From the NCBI RefSeq assembly GCF_014648435.1, contig NZ_BMRC01000020.1, forward strand, positions 109,914 to 173,913: a DNA stretch of 64,000 nt, read 5' to 3'. Each line of letters opens with the position of its first letter. Within the stretch, counting starts at the first letter, position 1. This DNA is from Nonomuraea spiralis (lineage in GTDB: Bacteria > Actinomycetota > Actinomycetes > Streptosporangiales > Streptosporangiaceae). The translations under genes and the position numbers were made by a program. Shown here piece by piece: positions 1 to 9,700 of the stretch. The notes beneath the pieces are model-generated. The model was given only the letters and a program-made list of their open reading frames with translations, made no database searches and was not told the origin of the DNA.

Positions 1-884
1 AGCCGGCGCAGGGCGGAGCGGGCGAAGCGGCCGGCGGTCGGGCTCTCGATCGCGGCCGCGGCCTGTTCCAGGGACAGGCTTCCCCGGTCGATCTCCTCGC
101 GCAAGGTCATCAGGTACGCGGCCGTCTCCGGCTTGACCACCATGACGCAGGCGGAGTCACGGATGATCGAGCAGGTCATCGGGAGGGTCAGCGGTTCGGG
201 ATGGCCGACGGTGTAGGCGGTGCCGGCGCCCAGCCCCGGGTAGTCGAGCCTGACCGGTTCGAGCGGCGGCCGTTCGGCGGGCGCGCCGCCGGCCCAAATG
301 CGGATCGTGCCGGACAACTGCTGCATCCAGTGGACGACGGCGGCCGACTCCCCGCCCGCCGCGCCGTCAGCGGGATCGTCGCCGACGAACGGGACGTCCA
401 CCGGCCAGGCGGTGTGGACGTCCTCGACGGTGTCCAGCTCACGGGTCGCCAGCGCGGCCAGCATGTTGCTGGTGCCCGGGCTCGCGCCGGCTCCGATCAC
501 GGCGATCACGCCCGCGTCCCGCGCCTGGGCGTCCATGGCGAGCATGTCCAGCGTCGGCTCCCAATCGTCGCAGATGTCGGCGTAATGGGTGCGGCTCTCG
601 ATCGCCGCCCGCAGGATCGGCACGCCGAGCCGGAAGAACGGGCCGGTGGTGTTGACGACCAGGTCGGCGTCGCGGAAGAGCTCGCGCAGCCGTACCGGAT
701 CGGAGGCGTCCACTGTCGCGGCCGAGGCGTTCGCGTACTTGACGGCCAGCCGCGCGGCGGCGGCGGTGTCGCGGTCGGCGATCACCAGCTCGGCGATGTC
801 CGCCCGCCCGGCCAGCGCCTCGACGACGGGCCTGCCCATCGCTCCGGCGCCACCCAGAGCGACCACCCGGTACTGCTCACCCAT
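1..884 (-). CDS. Saccharopine dehydrogenase-like NAD(P)-binding oxidoreductase (partial, 3' end off left edge)
   Basis: The first 294 codons are visible. The N-terminus MGEQYRVVALGGAGAMG carries a glycine-rich Rossmann dinucleotide loop followed by a DRD acidic/basic stretch near residues 36-38, and the layout (NAD-binding half, then a longer catalytic half) is that of the saccharopine dehydrogenase/trans-acting enoyl reductase family. The ATG overlaps the stop region of the upstream monooxygenase by 8 bases, so the two are probably translationally coupled. It is the third gene of an operon with a methyltransferase and a monooxygenase. The substrate is not evident. Family assignment is fairly sure; function is not. 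Confidence 0.8.
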   Translation of the reverse strand, partial: MGEQYRVVALGGAGAMGRPVVEALAGRADIAELVIADRDTAAAARLAVKYANASAATVDASDPVRLRELFRDADLVVNTTGPFFRLGVPILRAAIESRTHYADICDDWEPTLDMLAMDAQARDAGVIAVIGAGASPGTSNMLAALATRELDTVEDVHTAWPVDVPFVGDDPADGAAGGESAAVVHWMQQLSGTIRIWAGGAPAERPPLEPVRLDYPGLGAGTAYTVGHPEPLTLPMTCSIIRDSACVMVVKPETAAYLMTLREEIDRGSLSLEQAAAAIESPTAGRFARSALRR

Positions 885-2337
885 CGAAGACCATCCCCTT
901 TCGGACGTCGAGGAACGCCGACCTCAGCCGGTCGGTCAGGTAGTTCTGGCCGACCGTCCACGGCGCGCGGTCACCCTGCTGCGGGAACAGGTGTGCCGCG
1001 CGCTGGACATAGGCGGAGGTCAGGTCGAGCAGCGGACGGCGGGCCAGGCCGCGCGGAAGCACGGGCATCGCGGTGGTCAGGCCGTGCCGCCTCATGTGGT
1101 CCAGCAGCCGGACGACGTAGCGGGAGGACAGCTCCGCCCGCAGCGTCCAGGACGCGTTGGTGTACCCGACGCAGAAGGCCAGGTTGGGCACGCCGCTCAG
1201 CATCAGTCCGCGGTAGGCGGTGGTCCCGGCCAGGTCGACCGGGCGACCGTGCACCGACACGGCGATCCCGCCGAGGGGGATCAGCGACAGGCCCGTCGCG
1301 GAGACGATCACCTCCGCCGCCAGCCTCCGCCCGGACTCCAGCTCGATCCCGTCCTCGATGAGACGGGTGATCCGGTCGGTGACCACCGAGACGCGCCCGG
1401 CGGCCACCTCGCGGAAGAGGTCGCCGTTGGGGACGACGCACAGCCGCTGGTCCCACGGCTGGTACCGGGGGGTGAAGTGCCGGTCGAGGAAAGCGGGGTC
1501 GGGCAGGTACCGCAGGATGCCCTTGCGCAGGTGCCGTTTGGTCTGCTCCGGGAAGCGCCTGCTCAGCCAGTAGGTGAGCTGGCTGCTCAGGACGTTCTTG
1601 GCGCGGACGAGCCGGTGGACCGTACGTGCGGGAAGCAGGCGGCGCAGCGTGTCGGCCGCCGGGTCCACGTCGGGCAGGGAGCTCAGGTAGGTCGGGGAGC
1701 GCTGCAGCATGGTGACGTGCCCCGCCCGCCCCGCCCGCTTGGCCAGTGCGGGCACCAGGGTGACCGCGGTGGCTCCGCTGCCGATCACCACGGTCTTCCT
1801 GCCGGCCACGTCGAGGTCGTCCGGCCAGAACTGCGGGTGCACGAACCGGCCGCCGAAGTCCTCGACACCCTCGAACTCCGGCTGGTGGCCGTGGTCGTAG
1901 TCGTAGTAGCCGGCGCAGACGTACAGGAACGAGCACGTCCACGTCCCGCGGGTGGTGTCCACCGTCCACCGGCACCGCTCCCAGGACCAGTCGGCGGCCA
2001 GGACCTTGGCCTGGTGATGGATGTGCCGGTCGATGCCGTGGTCCCGGGCGGTGTCCTCGATGTAGCGGCGGATGTCGTCGCCGTCGGCCAGGGATTTCCG
2101 GCCGCGCCAGGGCTGGAAGGCGTAACTGAGGGTGAAGATGTCGGAGTCCGAGCGGACGCCTGGATAGCGGAACAGGTCCCAGGTGCCGCCGGGACGGTCT
2201 CTGGCCTCCAGCACCGCGTAGGTCCTTCCGGGTTGCCGCTGGAGATGCCACGCGGCGCCGATGCCGGACAGGCCGGCGCCGATGATCAGTACGTCGACAT
2301 GACGTGGGGAATCGGCCGCGTCAGCTTCGCTCGTCAT
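877..2337 (-). CDS. Flavin-containing (Baeyer-Villiger type) monooxygenase
   Basis: A 486-residue FAD/NADPH-dependent monooxygenase. The FAD-binding loop IIGAGLSGIGAAWHL is near residue 16. The Baeyer-Villiger fingerprint FxGxxxHxxxWP is visible as FGGRFVHPQFWP, followed by the second nucleotide-binding loop (VVIGSGATAVTLVPAL). The start at 2337 was chosen over an upstream in-frame ATG because GAGAGG sits about 6 bases before it and FAD-binding homology begins soon after. It would insert oxygen next to a ketone or oxidise an N/S centre of a soft nucleophile. It lies between a methyltransferase gene (163 bp upstream) and an overlapping saccharopine-dehydrogenase-like gene, which suggests one pathway acting on a hydrophobic metabolite (inference). 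Confidence 0.9.
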   Translation of the reverse strand: MTSEADAADSPRHVDVLIIGAGLSGIGAAWHLQRQPGRTYAVLEARDRPGGTWDLFRYPGVRSDSDIFTLSYAFQPWRGRKSLADGDDIRRYIEDTARDHGIDRHIHHQAKVLAADWSWERCRWTVDTTRGTWTCSFLYVCAGYYDYDHGHQPEFEGVEDFGGRFVHPQFWPDDLDVAGRKTVVIGSGATAVTLVPALAKRAGRAGHVTMLQRSPTYLSSLPDVDPAADTLRRLLPARTVHRLVRAKNVLSSQLTYWLSRRFPEQTKRHLRKGILRYLPDPAFLDRHFTPRYQPWDQRLCVVPNGDLFREVAAGRVSVVTDRITRLIEDGIELESGRRLAAEVIVSATGLSLIPLGGIAVSVHGRPVDLAGTTAYRGLMLSGVPNLAFCVGYTNASWTLRAELSSRYVVRLLDHMRRHGLTTAMPVLPRGLARRPLLDLTSAYVQRAAHLFPQQGDRAPWTVGQNYLTDRLRSAFLDVRKGMVFDG

Positions 2338-2500
2338 GAACGCCACCTCTCTTTCGCGTTCAAAACTATCGTATTCAGAACGAGCGTAGCAATTTTGATG
2401 CGTTGCAATCACGGCATGACGGACCAGCGGCACGTGCGACACCCGGCGCGCCCGCCCGCGGCCCCATCTGCCGGCGCCGGCTGATCTCCGTCAGGAGTTG

Positions 2501-3322
2501 TCAGAACCGGTAACGGTCGATCGCGGTGAACTTCCTGGCCAGCTTCGGGCTGAGACCGATGAGCCGGTTGGCCAGGCGGTAGACCGCCGGCATCCCCGGC
2601 GGTGCGGGGAGCCGGGCGGCCAGCATCTCTTCGACCAGTTCCAGATCGGGGTCCCAGCGCTCGGGCTCGTGCGGGTCATCGAAGCCGCCGTGGCGTACCA
2701 GGGCGCCGAGGGCCCGGGTGCTGCGCATCCGCTTGAGGATCCGTACGGCGTAGCGCGGGTAGTTGTTGAACGCCACCTCCCCGTGGGGGAAGTGGCCGGT
2801 CAACCGGTTGAGCAGGGCCGTGAACTCGGCCTCGGTGAGGAAGGGGAGCAGTCCGTCGCAGACGACGACGGCGGCCCGGTCGCCGGGGAGCGCGTCGAGC
2901 CATCGCGGATCCGTCACGTCGGTGGCGACGGCGTGCACGTTCGCGCGGTGCGGCAGGACCTGTTCGCGCACCTTCACGACCCCGGGCAGGTCGACGTCGT
3001 ACCAGTCCACGGTCTCCGGAGGGGCGACGCGGACGACCCTCGTGTCCAGCCCGACGCCCAGGTCCAGCACCACCGCGTCCGGATGCCGGGAGATGAACCC
3101 GCGCACCACGTCGTCCAGCATCTTGGACCGCATCGCCACGTCCACCGCCTTGGCGCGCGGCACGACGATGTCGTCCGGGTTGTAGCCGATCTTCATGGCG
3201 ACCTCGTCGGACAGGGTGTCGCCGAGGACGGAGAAGCGGGAGCGGCTGTCGAGCGCCCTGCCGGCCAGTGTCACATAGAGGGTCTCTTCCACTGGTGTCA
3301 AGGCCGGGAGAACGGTTGCCAT
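2501..3322 (-). CDS. Class I SAM-dependent methyltransferase, PPM1/Tcmp (leucine carboxyl methyltransferase-like) family
   Basis: This 273-residue protein begins MATVLPALTPVEETLYVTL. It shows the family's N-terminal segment (LDSRSRFSVLGDTLSDEVA), then the SAM loop VVLDLGVGLDTRV with the following acidic WYDVDLPGV strand. These are hallmarks of the PPM1/LCMT-like O-methyltransferases that accompany polyketide tailoring genes. The start at 3322 is preceded by AAGGG; an upstream in-frame ATG lies inside the palindromic operator and is less likely. It is the first gene of the minus-strand operon with the monooxygenase and the dehydrogenase, and it diverges from a GbsR-like regulator. Confidence 0.85.
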   Translation of the reverse strand: MATVLPALTPVEETLYVTLAGRALDSRSRFSVLGDTLSDEVAMKIGYNPDDIVVPRAKAVDVAMRSKMLDDVVRGFISRHPDAVVLDLGVGLDTRVVRVAPPETVDWYDVDLPGVVKVREQVLPHRANVHAVATDVTDPRWLDALPGDRAAVVVCDGLLPFLTEAEFTALLNRLTGHFPHGEVAFNNYPRYAVRILKRMRSTRALGALVRHGGFDDPHEPERWDPDLELVEEMLAARLPAPPGMPAVYRLANRLIGLSPKLARKFTAIDRYRF

Positions 3323-3369
3323 GGTGTGACCCTTCGTCGTCCGCGCGTCGGCCGATGGTTTCGGCCGTG

Positions 3370-3390
3370 TGAAACACATGTTGTGTTTCA
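3370..3390. promoter_or_regulatory. Perfect 9-bp inverted repeat, operator candidate
   Basis: TGAAACACA and TTGTGTTTCA form a perfect dyad with a 3-base centre, 48 bases upstream of the methyltransferase start and 134 bases upstream of the divergent regulator. The position fits an operator for the methyltransferase-monooxygenase operon. The flanking copies of TTGCAAT near 3453 and 3497 could belong to the same control region. Binding of the neighbouring GbsR/MarR-like protein is inference. Confidence 0.6.
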
Positions 3391-3524
3391 TCCTAGGTCA
3401 AGCGGAGGTGGTGCTGCGATGCCTATTTGTGCTGGTGATACAGCTAATTCGTTGCAATGGCTGTAGGCTGTCACGGGTACGTGGAAGACGACCGATGTTG
3501 CAATGAGGAGCGAGAGGAGCGCGC

Positions 3525-4250
3525 ATGCCAGGGGCCCGGCTGACTCATGAGGAGCGGCGGCGGATCGCCGACGGGCTGGCCGAGGGGCTCGGTTACGCGG
3601 AGATCGCCAGGCGGCTGGCGCGGCCGACCTCGACGATCAGCCGCGAGGTCGGCCGCAACGGCGGTCCCGACGGCTATCGCGCGGACCCCGCGCAGAAGGC
3701 GACCGGCGAACGCGCCCGCCGGGTCAGGAAGACCGAGCCCGAACCCGCCGCCGTCCGCGCCTTCGAGGAGGAGTTCGCCGCGATGATGGTACGCACCGGC
3801 CTGCCACGGATGCCCGCCAGGGTGCTGGCCGGCCTGCTCAGCAGCGAGCACGGCGCGCTGACCGCCGCCGAGCTGGTCCACCGCCTCCAGGTCAGCCCGG
3901 CGTCGGTGTCCAAGGCGGTCACCTATCTGGAAGGCATCCGGCTGCTCAGGCGCGAGAAGTCGGGGCGGCGCGAGCTCTACAGCACCGACGACGACGTCTG
4001 GTTCGAGGCGTGCGTCGGAGTGACGCAGGTCTGCGAGGTCTGGGCAGGCTCGGCTCGGCGCGGGGCCGCGCTGTTCGGCGGCACTCCGGCCGGGCGCCGC
4101 CTGGACGAGGTGGGCCGCTACTTCGAATGCGTCGGCGCCGACATGAACGAGGCGGCCGAACGCTGGCGCCAGGTCTTCACGGCTCGGCGCACCTCGGGGA
4201 ACCTGCTCTCACGCGCTCAGGACGACCCCCGGCCCGGCCTTCGAACGTGA
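3525..4250 (+). CDS. Transcriptional regulator with IS30-type HTH fused to a GbsR/MarR winged helix
   Basis: This 241-residue protein has two DNA-binding modules. Residues about 5-55 (LTHEERRRIADGLAEGLGY, followed by AEIARRLARPTSTISREV) match the HTH_38 helix-turn-helix seen in IS30 transposases. Residues about 80-165 form a GbsR/MarR-like winged helix (LTAAELVHRLQVSPASVSKA). The ATG has a strong GAGAGGAG ribosome site. It is transcribed away from the methyltransferase/monooxygenase operon, and the palindrome between them makes it the likely repressor of that operon. There is no transposase catalytic domain, so it is not a transposase. The regulator call is firm; the ligand is unknown. Confidence 0.85.
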   Translation: MPGARLTHEERRRIADGLAEGLGYAEIARRLARPTSTISREVGRNGGPDGYRADPAQKATGERARRVRKTEPEPAAVRAFEEEFAAMMVRTGLPRMPARVLAGLLSSEHGALTAAELVHRLQVSPASVSKAVTYLEGIRLLRREKSGRRELYSTDDDVWFEACVGVTQVCEVWAGSARRGAALFGGTPAGRRLDEVGRYFECVGADMNEAAERWRQVFTARRTSGNLLSRAQDDPRPGLRT

Positions 4251-4630
4251 GAACCACCGGTGGGGCGAGTGGGCTCCCGCCGCCGGGCAACACCACCCAG
4301 GGCTCGAAGGACCTGGAGGCCAGCCGGGCGACTGATTGCAACCATCGCCTGCCGCGTGGCGGCGGCCACGCACAGGGCCGGCGGGAGGCGGCCGCACAGC
4401 CGTACGATCTGCTCGGCCGTCCGTGTGTCGTCGAGCGGCGCCGGCATCCGCACGAGCGCCGCCGGTGGGTGGCGCGCGACGTCGATCTAGCGGGGAGTGC
4501 CGTCAGTGTCAACCTCCGGCGGGCCTTGACCTCCCCTCCGGGTGGACGGGTGCTTCCGTCGTTCGTAGGAAGGTCGAACTCATCTCCGGTGGGGAGTTCC
4601 TGGACAACGAGCGCCCCTAGCGTGGTGATC
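4251..4630. other. Intergenic region with a regulator remnant and a promoter
   Basis: There is no intact gene. The minus strand holds a short remnant resembling NB-ARC/AfsR-type ATPases (separate entry). The 3' part carries GAACTC (4576-4581) and GAGTTC (4594-4599) as inverted arms. A TAGCGT box at 4618-4623, 7 bases before the next ATG, looks like the -10 element of a leaderless promoter. Confidence 0.45.
4352..4453 (-). pseudogene. Fragment of an AfsR/NB-ARC-type STAND ATPase regulator
   Basis: Read on the minus strand, DDTRTAEQIVRLCGRLPPAL is followed by CVAAATR. It resembles the conserved GxP segment of NB-ARC ATPases (typically EIVRLCGGLPLALRIAGARL). No upstream P-loop or downstream TPR portion is present, so this can only be a decayed fragment. 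The match is short and the call tentative. Confidence 0.35.
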
Positions 4631-5815
4631 ATGAATCACGCATTGCTCAGACGGGGCGTGGCCGCTGCGGTGGCGGTCGGACTTCTGCTCACCGGGCCCG
4701 CCGTACAGGCCAAGTCGAAGCCCGTCACTGTGGCCCTGCCCCAGCCGACAGGTTCACGCGAGATCGGCACGGTCGCGCTGCACCTGCGTGACAGCTCCAG
4801 GGGCGACCCATGGATCAAGGCACACGACCGGCGTGAGCTGATGGTCAGCCTGTGGTACCCCACCCGTCGTCCGGACGGCCACCCCGCCGCGCCTTGGCTG
4901 CCGCCGCGCGCCGCCGAGGCCTTCTATCGCAACAACGGCCTCTCGCCCGCGGCTGTCAGCCTGCCCATGACCCATGGCCGAGAAGGGGCCCCCGTGGCGG
5001 GTCGAGAGCTGCCCGTCGTACTGTTCTCACCCGGCAACGGCGCCGACCGTTCCATGAACACCGCCACGGTCGAAGAACTGGCCAGCCGGGGCTACATGGT
5101 GGTCACGATCGATCATCCAGGCGATGCCGGCGAGGTGGAGTTCCCTGACGGCACGGTCACCGGCCGCGTCCTGAAGCCGGTCCCGGTGAGCCGGCTGGGC
5201 GAGAAGGCCGAAGAGATCAAGGTACGGGTGGCCGACACGCGCTTCGTACTGAACCAGCTCAAAAAGCTGAACAAGGGGCAGAACCCCGACGCTGAAGGCC
5301 GGAAGCTGCCGAAGGGGCTGCGCGGCGCGTTCGACCTGGACAGGGTCGGCATGTTCGGCCATTCCGCGGGAGGTGCGACGGCCGCCGCGACGATGCTGGA
5401 GGATCGGCGGGTCAAGGCGGTTCTGAACCTGGACGGACCCGCCCTCGGCAAGGTGGCCGCCAAGGGATTGGCCAAGCCGTACATGCTCATGGAGGCCGAG
5501 ATCTTCGACAAGCCCATCCGCGGGCAGAAGGCCTTCTGGTCCCGGCTCAAGGGCTGGCGGCTGCACGTGAAGACCAAGGGCGCCAAGCACAATTCCTATA
5601 CCGACCTGCCGCTGGTGTACGAGCAGGCGGCGCCGGTGCTCGGTCTGTCGAAGGAGCAGTTGCAGGCGGTGAACGGGACACTGTCGGCGGCGCGTTCCGT
5701 GGCAGTCACCCGCGCCTACACCGCGGCCTTCTTCGATCTGCATCTACGGCGCAAGGGCGACCTGCTCGACAGGCATTCCTCACGGTATCCCGAGGTGCAG
5801 ATGATCGCCCGTTAG
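4631..5815 (+). CDS. Secreted alpha/beta hydrolase, PAF-acetylhydrolase/lipase-like
   Basis: A 394-residue protein with a signal peptide (MNHALLRRGVAAAVAVGLLL, cleavage near VQA-KS). The hydrolase core contains the oxyanion strand LPVVLFSPGNG and the nucleophile elbow GHSAGG (about residue 242). Domain order matches the plasma/type II platelet-activating-factor acetylhydrolase-like esterases, which cleave short acyl esters of lipids. No Shine-Dalgarno precedes the ATG, and a TAGCGT -10 box lies 7 bases upstream, so translation is probably leaderless. It stands alone between a regulator and a DUF4188 gene. Confidence 0.85.
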   Translation: MNHALLRRGVAAAVAVGLLLTGPAVQAKSKPVTVALPQPTGSREIGTVALHLRDSSRGDPWIKAHDRRELMVSLWYPTRRPDGHPAAPWLPPRAAEAFYRNNGLSPAAVSLPMTHGREGAPVAGRELPVVLFSPGNGADRSMNTATVEELASRGYMVVTIDHPGDAGEVEFPDGTVTGRVLKPVPVSRLGEKAEEIKVRVADTRFVLNQLKKLNKGQNPDAEGRKLPKGLRGAFDLDRVGMFGHSAGGATAAATMLEDRRVKAVLNLDGPALGKVAAKGLAKPYMLMEAEIFDKPIRGQKAFWSRLKGWRLHVKTKGAKHNSYTDLPLVYEQAAPVLGLSKEQLQAVNGTLSAARSVAVTRAYTAAFFDLHLRRKGDLLDRHSSRYPEVQMIAR

Positions 5816-6123
5816 GGCTCACACGACCATCCGGCGCGTTCTGCGCGCATTGTTCGCAGGTCAATGTAGAACCGGGTGTTCACGCGCACTGAACGCCGGA
5901 ATAAGTCGTTGTCCAGTAGGCCCGCGTAGCCTGCCGGGCATGAGAGCAGTGAAAAGCGAAAGCGCCCGAAGAATCGGGCCTCCGGATTCACCTGGCCTTT
6001 CACGCCCCGGCCAATCCGGCTCAGGACGTGGAGTGGCGGTTCCGGCCCATGTGATCGATGGTCTTCTGGGGCATCGCACGACCTTCCTCTACCACGCGTG
6101 ATCCGAGCCCGGAGGAACCTTAG
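5816..6123. other. Intergenic region, no gene seen
   Basis: The short open frames here have no recognisable domain and weak codon bias. The stretch ends with a GGAGG ribosome site for the next gene. I see no clear terminator and no RNA gene. Confidence 0.5.
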
Positions 6124-6630
6124 ATGCCAACCCGAGTCAACCGGCAGACCGTCGATCTCTCCGCCTATCCCGACCTCCTCGTCCTGTATCTCGGAATGCG
6201 GGTGAACCGGCTGTACGGAATCCGGACCTTCTTCAGCTTCGGCCGGAAGATCAGTGAGTCGGTCGCCGGCGAACCGGACGGACTGCTGCTGCACGAACCC
6301 GTCTACTACTCGTTCTTCCCGATGAACATGGGAATGCGCCAGTACTGGCGGGACCTGCCCTCGCTGCTCGCGTTCGCCCGGTCGGAGCCGCATCGGCAAT
6401 GGTGGCTCGACTTCCTGCGGGACTCCGGCGGCACCGGCTTCTGGCACGAGACGTACTCGATCAAGGGCGGCATGGAGGCCGTCTACGACGACGTGCCCAA
6501 GCCGCTCGGCTTCGGACGGTTCGCCGGGATCCGGCGCGCTCGCGGTCCCATGTTCGGTTCCGCGGCCAGGCTGGGACGTTCGGACGACGGCAGCGCGGTC
6601 CTCAGCGAGACGGACCTCTACGAGTCCTGA
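6124..6630 (+). CDS. DUF4188 family protein (monooxygenase-like, haem-dehydratase related)
   Basis: A 168-residue protein with the family landmarks LGMRVNR near residue 25, QYWRDLPSLLAFAR near residue 65 and GFWHETYSIKGGMEAVYDDV near residue 103, the usual length for DUF4188. Members are annotated as small monooxygenases or phenylacetaldoxime-dehydratase relatives, but the reaction is not established. The ATG is preceded by CGGAGGAACC. The next gene starts 114 bases downstream on the same strand and encodes a SARP regulator; whether they are co-transcribed is unclear. Confidence 0.8.
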   Translation: MPTRVNRQTVDLSAYPDLLVLYLGMRVNRLYGIRTFFSFGRKISESVAGEPDGLLLHEPVYYSFFPMNMGMRQYWRDLPSLLAFARSEPHRQWWLDFLRDSGGTGFWHETYSIKGGMEAVYDDVPKPLGFGRFAGIRRARGPMFGSAARLGRSDDGSAVLSETDLYES

Positions 6631-6744
6631 CCGGCGGACGCCCGGCCGGAAAACCGCGCGGGGCCGATCTTCCACCACCATTTCTGGACCAGTAGAATCG
6701 CTTCCTGCCGTGATCCAAAACGGGTCGCAAGCGGACAATCTGTA

Positions 6745-9700
6745 ATGTCCAGCCGGGAGCCGACAGATGTGACTGGGTCAGCTCATCCCGTTCGGCTCGG
6801 CGGTGAAGATCCGCCGGCCGGCGCCGATCCTCTGCGCCTGCAGGTCCTGGGTCCGTTGCGGCTGTGGCGCGGTCGCGTCGAACTGGACGCCGGCCCTCGA
6901 CAGCAGGCGCAGCTGCTGGCCCTGCTCATGGCGCGGGTCGGCCATCCGGTCAGTACGAGGGAACTGATCGACCTGATCTGGGCCGACAACGCCCCCGCCA
7001 GCGCGCTCAACGTCATCCAGAAGTACGTCGGGGCATTGCGGCGGGTGCTCGAACCCGCGGTCCCCGCCCGGGCGGCCGGTACTCACCTGCGTCTGCGGGG
7101 CAACGCGTACGTGTTCAGCGCCGGCTCCGGCACGCTGGACCTCGTCACCTTCCGGGAACTCCTCGAAGCCGCCCAGGCCGCCCTCGCCCAGCAGGCCCGC
7201 GAAGCGGCGCTCGACCATTACGTCGAGGCGCTCGGCCTCTGGAAGGGCCCCGCGGGGGACGGACTGTCCCTCGGATCGGCCGCGATGTCGATCCTGAGCG
7301 CCCTCGACGACGAGTTCCATGCCGCCTGCGTCGAGGCGTCCGGCCTGGCCGTGTCGTTACGCCGCCCGGAGCAGGTGATCCCGCCGTTGCGACTGGCCGC
7401 GTCGATGGCACCGTTCCACGAACCCGTGCACGCCGGCCTCATCGCCGCACTCGGCGCCGCCGGCCGGCAGGCGGAGGCGCTGTCGGTGTTCCACGCGATC
7501 CGTGACCTCCTCGCCGAGGAGCTCGGCATCGACCCCGGCCCGGTGCTGCGCGACGCGCACTTGCGGGTGCTGACGCAGACCCCGCCGGCGCCGGTGGTGA
7601 CGGTCACGCGACGTGCGGGCGACCACGCGTCGGCGAGGCAGGAGACCGGCCTGGTCGGCCGGGGCGAGGAGCTCGGCGTGCTGCGGCAGGCCGTCGACGC
7701 GGCGCTCACCGGCCGCACCGGGCTCGGCATCGTCGAAGGCGAGCCGGGCTCGGGCAAGACGTGCCTGCTGGAGGCGGCCGCCGCCGCCGCGGACCGGCGT
7801 GGCGCGCTCGTCGTCTGGGCTTCCTGTCTGGAAGGCGACGGAACACCGTCGATGTGGCCGTGGGAGCAGGCGCTCACCGTCGTCCTCGACAGCCTGCCCG
7901 CGTCGGCGCGGGAGAAGTGGCTGACCAGCGAACTCGGCCGCCTCCTCGAACCTCGCGACGACGACACCGGGCCGCCGGTCTCCGGCGGCCGCTCCCAGTT
8001 CCGCCTGTTCGAGCAGGTCGTCACCTTCATCGGCCAGGCGTCGGCGGAACGGCCGATGCTGCTCGTCATCGACGACCTTCAATGGATCGATGCCACCTCG
8101 CTCCAGTTGCTCGGCCACCTGACGGCACGGCTGCCCACCGGTACGGCGATCATCGGCGCCCTGCGCGACCGCGCGCCCACCCCCGGCCCCGACCTTTCGC
8201 GGGTCCTGGCCGCCGCCAGCCGGCTGCCCAACCACCGCAGGATCCAACTCGGCCCGCTCAGCCTGACCGACGTGGCCGAGCTCATCCGCCGCGAGACCGG
8301 TCACGAACCCGGTGCGGACACCGCCCGCAACATCCACGTTCGCACCGCCGGCAACCCTTTCTTCGTCTGCGAACTGTCGCGGCTCCTCAGCGACCGGGGC
8401 GTGCTCAGCGACGACGCCGCGTCGGCCCGCGCCGGGGTGCCGTCCACCGTGCGGGACGTCGTCCGCGATCGGATGGCGGGCCTCGACGACAGCGCCCGCG
8501 ACCTGCTGCGGCTCGCCGCGCTGATCGGGCGCGAGATCGACCTCCGGCTGCTCGCCCGCGCCGCCGGTGTCGACGTCGCGGACTGCCTCGAACGCCTCGA
8601 ACCGCTGCGCGCGCTCGGCCTGCTCGAAACGGGGCCGGACAACCCGTTCTCGTGGCGGTTCACGCACGACCTGGTTCGCGAGTCGGTCATGGAGACCACA
8701 GCGCGGCTGGAGGCCATCCGGCTGCACCTGCGGATCGCGGACGCGCTCGAAGAAAGCCAGGCGGACGACGAGTCCATCACCGAACGCCTCGCCTTCCACC
8801 TGTCTGCCGCCGGTCCCCTCGCCGATCCGGTCCGTACCGTGGAGGCGCTGAAGCGTGCCGGTCGTCGCGCGGCGACCAAGCTCGCCTTCGCCGCCGCCGA
8901 TCGGCACCTGGAGTCGGCCGCCCAGATCGCGCGGACCGCCGGGCTCCCGGAACTCGAACTGTCCGCCCTCTCGTTACTCGCCATCGCCCCGCGTCGGCAG
9001 GCCGGGTTCGGCGGTACGACGTTCGATCTGCTGGAGCGTGCGGAGCTCCTGGCCCGCCGGCTCGGCCGGGAGGTGGAGGCCGCCGGGCTCCTCTTCGCCC
9101 GCCTGTTCGGGGCCTACACCTTCCTGGAGTGGGACCGCCTGCGTCTGGTCCGCCGCCTGTACGAGCAGGGGGAGGCGTCCTTCGATCCGATCGTCCAGGT
9201 GTACGGCCGGCAGGCATGGGGCCTGCACCAGTGGGACATCGGCAACATCGGCGAGGCGTACCGGTGCTTCAGTGGGAACGACCCGGCTCTTCTCGACGGG
9301 GTCGTCTCCCCGCACAGTGAGACGCCGATCCGGCGTGACGTGTCGGGTGAGTGGCCCGGCTGGCTGGCCGTCGTGACGGCACTGCACGGTGATGCCGAGA
9401 CGGCGAAGGCCGTGATCGACAAGTGGAACGGCCCCGACGACTCGTACGCGGTCGCGACCTGGGCCTACTACACCACCATCATCGCCTCGATGGCCGGAGA
9501 CGCGGGCTGGGTGATGCGCACGATCGAGCGGTGGACGGTCGCGGGCACCGGCCGCGCCGCCGTTCAGCAGGAGCACTACACCCGGCTGAACTGGTACTGG
9601 GCCCGTGCCCTTGTCGGCGAGGACCCGGCCGGTGTCGCGGCGGAGGCCGAACAGCTCATGGCTGGGACGCTGGTCGACCCGCCGCGGTGGGGCGTGGCGT

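Noticed and set aside
201..2484. Long plus-strand open frames (386 and 631 codons) across the first operon
   Set aside because: They are antisense to the monooxygenase and dehydrogenase genes, are rich in Arg/Gly/Pro/Ala and have no domain; they result from high GC content.
3525..4250. Possible IS30 transposase
   Set aside because: Only the HTH_38 domain is present; there is no DDE catalytic region and no flanking inverted repeats.
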